Positions 32,645 through 37,702 of a DNA stretch of 37,702 bases are shown here, one piece after another. The position numbers and the translations under genes are program-made. The notes under the pieces were generated by a model. The model did not search any database, had not been told where the DNA came from, and saw nothing but the letters and a program-made list of their open reading frames with translations. The first letter of the stretch is position 1, and each line of letters opens with the position of its first letter. The stretch comes from Gemmatimonadaceae bacterium (GTDB taxonomy: Bacteria > Gemmatimonadota > Gemmatimonadetes > Gemmatimonadales > Gemmatimonadaceae): NCBI GenBank assembly GCA_035533015.1, contig DATLUQ010000026.1:1-37702 (forward strand). The letters run 5' to 3'.

Positions 32645-35600
32645 ATGAGGCGCATACCGCTCCGCTCGCTCGTCCCGGCACTCGCTCTCCTCGCGCTCGC
32701 CGCGCCGGCCCAACCGGCCGCCGCCCAGGGCGAACTGCACGGCATCGTGCCGGGGCGCGATCCCCGCCAGCCCATCGACTCGGCGTACACCGCGAGGATC
32801 GCGGAGTACACCACCGAGCCGTTCTTCAGCTCGCCGCTGGTGAACTACCTGCCGGCGTCGAAGACCGTCCCGACGCCGATGGCCGAGCTCGGCGACATCG
32901 CCGGCGCCAGGGACAACCTGCCGTACTCGTCGCAGGTGTACGCGTACATGCGCATGCTCGCCAAGGCGAGCCCGCGCGTGCGCGTCTGGACCATCGGGCA
33001 CACCGAGGAGGGACGCGAGATGATCGCCGTGGGTGTGGCCTCGGAAGCCGTCTGGAAGAACCTCGACGAGAACCGGGCCAATCTCGCCAAGCTCGCCGAT
33101 CCGCGGACGATCGGCATGAACGACGCGGCCGCCAAGCAGCTCATCCCACGCACCGTGCCCGTCTACTACATCACCGGCACCATCCACTCCACGGAATCGG
33201 GCGCGCCCACGGCGCTCATGGAACTGGCCTACCGGCTGGCCGTGGACGAGAGCCCGTACATCGCCAACATCCGCGACCATCTTATTACACTAATAACACC
33301 GATCGTCGAGGTGGACGGCCGCGATCGCGAGGTGGATCTCGTCCGCTGGCACATGGCGCATCCGGGCGAGACCCCGCCGCCCCTCATCTACTGGGGCCAC
33401 TACGTCGCCCACGACAACAACCGCGACGCCATGGACGCCAGCCTCGATCTCACGCAGAACGTGCTCAACACGTACGTGGGCTGGAATGCGCAGGTGCTGC
33501 ACGACCTGCACGAGTCGGTGCCGTACCTGTACGACAACACGATCGGCGACGGCCCGTACAACGCCTGGATCGACCCGCTGCTCGCCAACGAATGGCAGAT
33601 GATCGGCTGGAACAACGTCCAGGAGATGACGCGCTTCGGCATGCCCGGCGTGTTCGCGCACGGCGACTTCGACACCTGGTCGCCCGGCTACCTGATGTTC
33701 ATCGCCGCCATGCACAACGGCATCAGCCGCCTCTACGAGACGTTCGGCAACGGCGGCACGGCCGAGACGCTCGAACGCACGTTGTCCCCGAGCGAGACCG
33801 AGAAGACGTGGTACCGCCAGGATCCGCCGCTGCCGCGCGTGATGTGGTCGCTGCGCGACAACAACAACTACGAAGAGACGGGCCTGCTCGTGTCGCTCGA
33901 GTACTTCGCCAACAACCGGCAGCTCTTCCTCGAGAACTTCTATACCAAGGCCAAGCGGTCCATCGAGAAGGCGACCACCGAGGGCCCGGCGGCCTACGTG
34001 CTGCCGGCCGACGATCCACGCCTCGGCTCGCAGGCCGACCTGCTGCACGTGATGCAGCGGCAGCACGTGGAGATCTCGCGCGCCACGGAGCCGTTCACCG
34101 TGCAGGTGCCGGTGAAACGGGCGGCCGGCAACGGCCGCGGGGGCCGCGGGGGTGATGCGAACGCGCCGGCGCCCGGCTCGGCCGCCGACACGGCCGTGCA
34201 ACCCAAGCCCATTCCCACCGAGCCGCGCACCTTCCCGGCGGGCAGCTACATCATCCGCATGGACCAGCCGTACTCGCGCATCGCCGATGCGCTGCTCGAC
34301 CATCAGTTCTGGTCGCCCAACGACCCGCAGAAGCATCCGTACGACGATACGGGGTGGAGCTTTCCCGAGGGGTTCGACGTCGAGTGCGTGCGCGTGGTGG
34401 ACACGGCGGTGCTCAAGGCGCCGATGACCAAGGTGACCGGCGACATCGTGGCGCCGGGCGGCGTGAACGGAACGGGAAGCGTGTACGCCATCGAGAACAA
34501 CGGCGACAACGCGCTGACCACCCTGCGCTATCGGTTCAAGGACGCCGACTTCCAGGCGGCCGAAGACACGTTCAGCGCCGGCGGCCACCACTTCGCGCGC
34601 GGGTCGTATCTGGTGAGCGGTCTGGCGCACGACGATCTCGACAAGGCCGGCAAGGAACTCGGCGTCGAAGCGTATGCGTTGGCGTCGGCGCCGAGCGTGA
34701 AGACCCATCCGCTGCGGGCGGCGCGCATCGCCATCCTGCACACCTGGCAGGGCACGCAGACCGAAGGGTGGTGGCGGCTGGCGTTCGACAAGCAGCACGT
34801 GCCGTACGAGTACATCAGCACGCAGGACGTGGCGAAGATCGCGGACCTCAATGCCAAGTACGACGTGATCGTCTTCCCGCCGGCTGGCGGCAACGCGATG
34901 TCGATCATCAACGGGATGCCGATGTGGCGGAACCCGATGCCGTGGAAGCAGAGCCCCGAGACGCCGAACATCGGCACCTGGGCGCAGACCGACGACATCC
35001 GCCCCGGGCTCGGCTGGGACGGGTTGCAGCATCTCGAGGATTTCGTGCAGAAGGGCGGGCTGTTGATCACGGCCGTCAACACGGCCGATTTCGCCATCCA
35101 GATGGGAATCACGAACGGCGTGAGCAACAGCCGGCCGCGCGGGCAGGAAGTGGTGGGCAGTCTCCTGCGCACGCGGATCGTGGATGGCGCGAGTCCCATC
35201 CTGTATGGCATCAGGGACAGCCTGGCCGTCTACAGCGACGACGGGGAGACGTTCGGCGTGAGCAACATGGCGGGCGGCCGCGGCGGGTTCGGCGGGCGGG
35301 GTGGCGGTGGCGGCGCGACGCGCGAGACGGGGCGCGGCACGGTCGACGACCAGGAGAGCGTGCAGGGCCGTCCGGCGCTGACGCCGCAGTTCGAGGCGCC
35401 CATCCGGCCGCGGGTGCAACCGTGGCAGGCGCAGCCGATCACCGATGAGCAGCTGCGCAACCCGCTCGCCATCATTCCGCCCGACCAGCGGCCGCGCGTC
35501 GTGCTCCGCTACACCGACCAGCGCGACCTGCTGGTGTCGGGGTTGCTGGACGGCGGCAGCGACATCGCGCAGCGGGCGATGGTCGTGGACGCGCCGCTGG

Positions 35601-35734
35601 GCAAGGGGCACGTCGTGATGTTCGCCAACAACCCCGTCTATCGTGGCGAGACGATCGGAGCGTACGCGCTGGTGTTCAACGCGATCATGAATTGGGACAA
35701 CCTGAACGCGGGGCGGGTGCTGGACCAGCGGTAG
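32645..35734 (+). CDS. Secreted M14 family zinc carboxypeptidase
   Basis: A 1029-residue metallocarboxypeptidase. A signal peptide (cleavage near AAAQG) is followed by the M14 domain: IGHTEEGREMIAVGV, the zinc pair H181-x-x-E184 in GTIHSTESGAP, VDGRDREVDLVRWH, and the third ligand in LHDLHESVPYLYD. The C-terminal half is a large non-catalytic region with a glutamine-amidotransferase-like stretch (KYDVIVFPPAGGN) and Gly/Arg-rich linkers (GNGRGGRGGDAN near residue 500 and GGRGGFGGRGGGGG near 880). Proteins of this size and layout are common in Gemmatimonadota and related groups. GAGG at 32635-32638 supports ATG 32645; the frame begins earlier at 32615 without signal features. A cluster of AT-rich codons sits at 33278-33298. 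Confidence 0.92.
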   Translation: MRRIPLRSLVPALALLALAAPAQPAAAQGELHGIVPGRDPRQPIDSAYTARIAEYTTEPFFSSPLVNYLPASKTVPTPMAELGDIAGARDNLPYSSQVYAYMRMLAKASPRVRVWTIGHTEEGREMIAVGVASEAVWKNLDENRANLAKLADPRTIGMNDAAAKQLIPRTVPVYYITGTIHSTESGAPTALMELAYRLAVDESPYIANIRDHLITLITPIVEVDGRDREVDLVRWHMAHPGETPPPLIYWGHYVAHDNNRDAMDASLDLTQNVLNTYVGWNAQVLHDLHESVPYLYDNTIGDGPYNAWIDPLLANEWQMIGWNNVQEMTRFGMPGVFAHGDFDTWSPGYLMFIAAMHNGISRLYETFGNGGTAETLERTLSPSETEKTWYRQDPPLPRVMWSLRDNNNYEETGLLVSLEYFANNRQLFLENFYTKAKRSIEKATTEGPAAYVLPADDPRLGSQADLLHVMQRQHVEISRATEPFTVQVPVKRAAGNGRGGRGGDANAPAPGSAADTAVQPKPIPTEPRTFPAGSYIIRMDQPYSRIADALLDHQFWSPNDPQKHPYDDTGWSFPEGFDVECVRVVDTAVLKAPMTKVTGDIVAPGGVNGTGSVYAIENNGDNALTTLRYRFKDADFQAAEDTFSAGGHHFARGSYLVSGLAHDDLDKAGKELGVEAYALASAPSVKTHPLRAARIAILHTWQGTQTEGWWRLAFDKQHVPYEYISTQDVAKIADLNAKYDVIVFPPAGGNAMSIINGMPMWRNPMPWKQSPETPNIGTWAQTDDIRPGLGWDGLQHLEDFVQKGGLLITAVNTADFAIQMGITNGVSNSRPRGQEVVGSLLRTRIVDGASPILYGIRDSLAVYSDDGETFGVSNMAGGRGGFGGRGGGGGATRETGRGTVDDQESVQGRPALTPQFEAPIRPRVQPWQAQPITDEQLRNPLAIIPPDQRPRVVLRYTDQRDLLVSGLLDGGSDIAQRAMVVDAPLGKGHVVMFANNPVYRGETIGAYALVFNAIMNWDNLNAGRVLDQR

Positions 35735-35752
35735 GATGTAGGATGGGAGGAC
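35733..35752. repeat. Short GGTAGGAT-type repeat after M14 gene
   Basis: GGTAGGATGTAGGATGGGAGG-like bases directly follow the M14 stop codon and share the GTAGGA core of the larger repeats at 8389 and 18427. The copy is short and degenerate. A related CCGTCCTACC lies near 30171-30180 just before the 3' end of the DUF5916 gene. Confidence 0.45.
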
Positions 35753-35822
35753 TGGATGAAGCGGCGGGGCGGCCACGGCGGGGACCGCCCCGCCGTGCGT
35801 AGGGCCCCGGCACGAAAGAAAA

Positions 35823-35855
35823 TGGTTTGACTAGTCTGACCATATGACGTAGGTT
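35823..35855 (+). promoter_or_regulatory. Toxin-antitoxin promoter and operator
   Basis: TTGACT (35827-35832) and TAGGTT (35850-35855) form a -35/-10 pair with a 17-base spacer; the predicted transcription start falls at or next to ATG 35862, so the antitoxin message is probably leaderless. A 20-base dyad at 35823-35842 (TGGT, then the palindrome GACTAGTC at 35829-35836, then ACCA) covers the -35 box and is a likely autoregulatory site for the antitoxin or the complex. Confidence 0.6.
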
Positions 35856-35861
35856 TGGCGC

Positions 35862-36137
35862 ATGCGCGACACCTACTCGCTGTACGAAGCCAAGGCCAAG
35901 CTGTCGGCCATCGTGCGCCGCGTGCGCGAAGGGCACACGGTGGTGGTGACCGTGCACGGCGAGCCGGCCGTGGAGATCCGGCCCATCGCCGCCGAGTCGG
36001 AGGACCTGAGTGCCCGACTGAGGGCTCTCGGCGAACGCGGCATCCTCGTCGAGCCCGCGGATCCGCGGGCGGCACTCCGACCAGGAGCGCCGAAGCGTGG
36101 CGCGCTCAAGCGGTTCCTCGCCGATCGCGACGGATGA
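35862..36137 (+). CDS. Phd/YefM-family antitoxin
   Basis: A 91-residue type II antitoxin. The N-terminal DNA-binding part (MRDTYSLYEAKAKLSAIVRRVREGHTV, VVTVHGEPAVEIRPI) is the classic Phd/YefM fold; the C-terminal half is basic and Ala/Pro-rich and would wrap the toxin. No ribosome site is present upstream of ATG 35862, fitting the leaderless promoter placed there. The stop overlaps the toxin start (ATGA), giving coupled translation and keeping the antitoxin first, as expected. Confidence 0.88.
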   Translation: MRDTYSLYEAKAKLSAIVRRVREGHTVVVTVHGEPAVEIRPIAAESEDLSARLRALGERGILVEPADPRAALRPGAPKRGALKRFLADRDG

Positions 36138-36517
36138 GAGTCGCCTACGTGGATACGTCGTGCCTGGTCGCGCTCGAGTTCGGTGAACGGGGCGCGGCGA
36201 CATTGGCACGGCGGCTCGGCGGCTTCGATCGCCTGGTCGCGTCCAATCTGCTGGAGGCCGAACTGCGCGCCGCCTGCCTCCGAGAGGGGCGTGACGCGCC
36301 GGCCGCCGCGCTGCAGGCCGTCTCCTGGATCGTGCCCGACCGTCCCCTCACGCCGGAGATCGCTCGGGTGCTCGATGCGGGGTACGTCCGCGGCGCCGAC
36401 TGCTGGCACTTGGCCACTGCACTGTACGTGGGCGGAGACGCAGCGGCCATTTCGTTCGTGACGCTGGATGGGGCACAGGGGCGCGTCGCGCGCGCGCTTG
36501 GTTTCGCCCAAGACTGA
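36134..36517 (+). CDS. PIN-domain ribonuclease toxin (VapC-like)
   Basis: A 127-residue PIN-domain toxin. The acidic metal-binding residues are in place: D7 in AYVDTSCLVAL, E43 (or E41) in SNLLEAELRAA, D89 in GADCWHLATAL and D112 in FVTLDGAQG. PIN toxins usually cut tRNA or rRNA; the target is not readable. The ATG at 36134 overlaps the antitoxin stop by four bases. Cognate pairing with a Phd/YefM-type rather than VapB/AbrB-type antitoxin is common in bacteria. Confidence 0.9.
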   Translation: MRVAYVDTSCLVALEFGERGAATLARRLGGFDRLVASNLLEAELRAACLREGRDAPAAALQAVSWIVPDRPLTPEIARVLDAGYVRGADCWHLATALYVGGDAAAISFVTLDGAQGRVARALGFAQD

Positions 36518-36644
36518 AATCCGCAACTGTATAGGAGTGTGGTCCTTGCCCCGGGGGGCTTTGGGGCCCATGTTCAGGCCGGCTTGCACGCCCCCTCGCC
36601 CGCCTGACCGGTCGGCTCCAAACTGCCCGAAGTTCCACTTCCTG

Positions 36645-36669
36645 ATCGGACGCGCCCGTCGCGTCCGAT
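36645..36669. terminator. Perfect hairpin between PIN toxin and kinase genes
   Basis: ATCGGACGCG (36645-36654) and CGCGTCCGAT (36660-36669) form a perfect ten-base stem with a five-base loop, followed by TTTCC. It lies 128 bases after the toxin stop and 31 bases before the kinase ribosome site. The rest of the 36518-36711 interval holds no gene I can support; a GGGGCC-rich run lies at 36555-36572. Confidence 0.55.
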
Positions 36670-36700
36670 TTCCATATCTCGCAGGCCGGTCCAGTCCACC

Positions 36701-36714
36701 AAGGAGAACCCCTG
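36701..36714 (+). promoter_or_regulatory. Ribosome binding site with CTG start codon
   Basis: AAGGAG at 36701-36706 is five bases from CTG at 36712-36714, an optimal spacing for initiation. The codons before it in frame contain no ATG, GTG or TTG, and none occurs after it until the Gly loop of the kinase. CTG is therefore the best supported start, and would initiate with methionine. Confidence 0.65.
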
Positions 36715-37702
36715 AGCGACGCCGCGACAGGCTTCCGTACCGCGCTGGCCGACCGCTACCGCATCGAGCGCGAACTCGGGGCGGGTGGCATGGCCACGGT
36801 GTATCTCGCCGAGGACCTGAAGCACGACCGCAAGGTCGCGCTCAAGGTGCTGCGCCCGGAACTGGCCGCCGTGATCGGCGCCGAGCGGTTCCTGAGCGAG
36901 ATCAAGACCACCGCCAACCTGCAGCACCCGCACATCCTCGCCCTGTTCGACTCCGGCGAGGCGGGCGGGTTCGTGTACTACGTGATGCCGTACGTGGAGG
37001 GCGAGTCGCTGCGCGACCGGCTGGATCGCGAGAAGCAACTCCCCGTGGACGATGCCGTGCGCATCGCGAGCGAAGTGGCCGACGCGCTCGAATACGCGCA
37101 CGGCCACGGCATCATACACCGCGACATCAAGCCGGAGAACGTGCTGCTGCACGGCGGGCATGCGCTGGTGGCCGACTTCGGCATTGCGCTGGCGGTGAGC
37201 CGCAGCGACGGCGCCACGCGGATGACCGAGACGGGGATGTCGCTGGGCACGCCCACGTACATGAGTCCCGAGCAGGCAATGGGGGAGAAGGAGATCTCGG
37301 CGCGGAGCGACGTGTACGCGCTGGGCGCGATGCTCTACGAGATGCTGGTGGGCGATCCGCCCTTCACGGGGAGCACGGCGCAGGCGATCGTCGCCAAGGT
37401 ACTGACGGCGGCGCCGGCGTCGATCACGGAGCAGCGGCACACCGTGCCTCCATACGTCGACGGAGCGGTGCTGCGGGCGCTGGAGAAGCTGCCGGCCGAC
37501 CGATTCGCGAGCGCCGCGCAGTTCGCGGCGGCGCTGGCGGATACGTCGGGGGCGAGCGTGAGGAACGCCACCGGTCGCCGCGCGCCGTACATGAAGTCGC
37601 AAGGCGGGCTCGGCCTGCCCGCGGTGGCAGCGCTGGTACTCGCCGCGCTCGTTGTCGGTGCGGCGGGCGTCGCGTTCATGCGGCGCGGTCGTGCTGCGGC
37701 AA
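36712..37702 (+). CDS. Serine/threonine protein kinase, 3' end cut by window
   Basis: A Hanks-type kinase, of which 330 residues are visible. The Gly loop is GAGGMATVY (23-31), ATP lysine K45 in VALKVL, HRDIKPEN with catalytic D138, DFG at D155, activation segment with GTPTYMSPEQ, and the final lobe motifs SDVYALGAMLYEML. A membrane segment begins near residue 301 (LPAVAALVLAALVVGAAG), so the kinase domain is cytoplasmic and a periplasmic domain should follow outside the window. The start is unusual: AAGGAG at 36701-36706 is correctly spaced for CTG 36712, there is no ATG, GTG or TTG in frame before the Gly loop, and the first ATG (36790) would destroy that loop. SDAATGFRTALADRYRIEREL matches the usual start of phylum homologues. 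Confidence 0.92.
   Translation, partial: MSDAATGFRTALADRYRIERELGAGGMATVYLAEDLKHDRKVALKVLRPELAAVIGAERFLSEIKTTANLQHPHILALFDSGEAGGFVYYVMPYVEGESLRDRLDREKQLPVDDAVRIASEVADALEYAHGHGIIHRDIKPENVLLHGGHALVADFGIALAVSRSDGATRMTETGMSLGTPTYMSPEQAMGEKEISARSDVYALGAMLYEMLVGDPPFTGSTAQAIVAKVLTAAPASITEQRHTVPPYVDGAVLRALEKLPADRFASAAQFAAALADTSGASVRNATGRRAPYMKSQGGLGLPAVAALVLAALVVGAAGVAFMRRGRAAA

Noticed and set aside
33290-35776. 828-codon minus-strand frame opposite the M14 gene
   Set aside because: Same reason: His/Arg/Val-rich shadow of a GC-rich gene, no motif.
1-37702. tRNA, rRNA, insertion sequences, integrase or attachment sites
   Set aside because: Nothing in the reading frames or intergenic regions resembles a transposase, integrase or structural RNA; the mobile-element idea is limited to the short dispersed repeats.

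Overview
This is a GC-rich window (visibly well above 60 % GC) that reads as chromosomal DNA of a free-living heterotroph, most probably a member of the Gemmatimonadota. This is an inference from family content: an ADOP-type duplicated ABC permease, a DUF5916 outer-membrane protein with a CBM9-like N-terminus, large secreted M14, M28 and M1 peptidases with Gly/Arg-rich inserts, and a membrane-anchored Ser/Thr kinase whose N-terminus has the form common in that phylum. There is no rRNA, tRNA, CRISPR, phage or insertion sequence. Genes lie on both strands, tightly packed, with hairpins between several convergent pairs.

Layout. 1-1.9 kb: a START-like (SRPBCC) secreted protein truncated by the window edge, then a HemN-like radical SAM protein. 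2-6.5 kb: S10 serine carboxypeptidase, lipoprotein cytochrome c, and on the minus strand an M1 metallopeptidase. 6.5-13.1 kb: VIT/CCC1 transporter, GH18-like and GH35 glycosidases (minus), a membrane PH-domain protein, a DinB-like protein, a Tat-type metallo-beta-lactamase-fold hydrolase and a small outer-membrane beta-barrel. 13.1-20.3 kb: an M28/GCPII-like peptidase (minus), three small membrane-protein genes (one with an HExxH motif), an amidohydrolase and a gamma-glutamyltransferase. 20.3-24.9 kb: a zinc-ribbon membrane protein of unknown role, then divergent PpsR-like regulator and PEP synthase genes. 25-29.8 kb: the ADOP permease, and facing it a GntR/ABC-ATPase/ABC-permease operon with an AGTGAA/TACACT operator candidate. 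29.8-35.7 kb: a 90-residue conserved-looking protein, then divergent DUF5916 and M14 genes. 35.8-36.5 kb: a Phd/PIN toxin-antitoxin pair. 36.7 kb to the end: a Ser/Thr protein kinase cut by the window.

How it fits together. At least five exported peptide-degrading enzymes (S10, M1, M28, GGT, M14), two glycosidases and an amidohydrolase suggest polymer and peptide scavenging in the periplasm or outside the cell. PEP synthase and its bifunctional regulator would control gluconeogenesis from the resulting amino acids and organic acids. This link is an inference from content; the genes are mostly separate transcription units.

Features not explained by ordinary annotation: a dispersed intergenic repeat built on GGTAGGAC/GTCCTACC that creates false N-terminal extensions; short islands of AT-rich synonymous codons inside several genes, three with the same codon-level pattern; a CTG start codon that is almost forced for the kinase; probable leaderless or near-leaderless promoters; and a short in-frame tail that looks like a relic of a second ADOP permease. 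No complete novel defence or mobile system was found.
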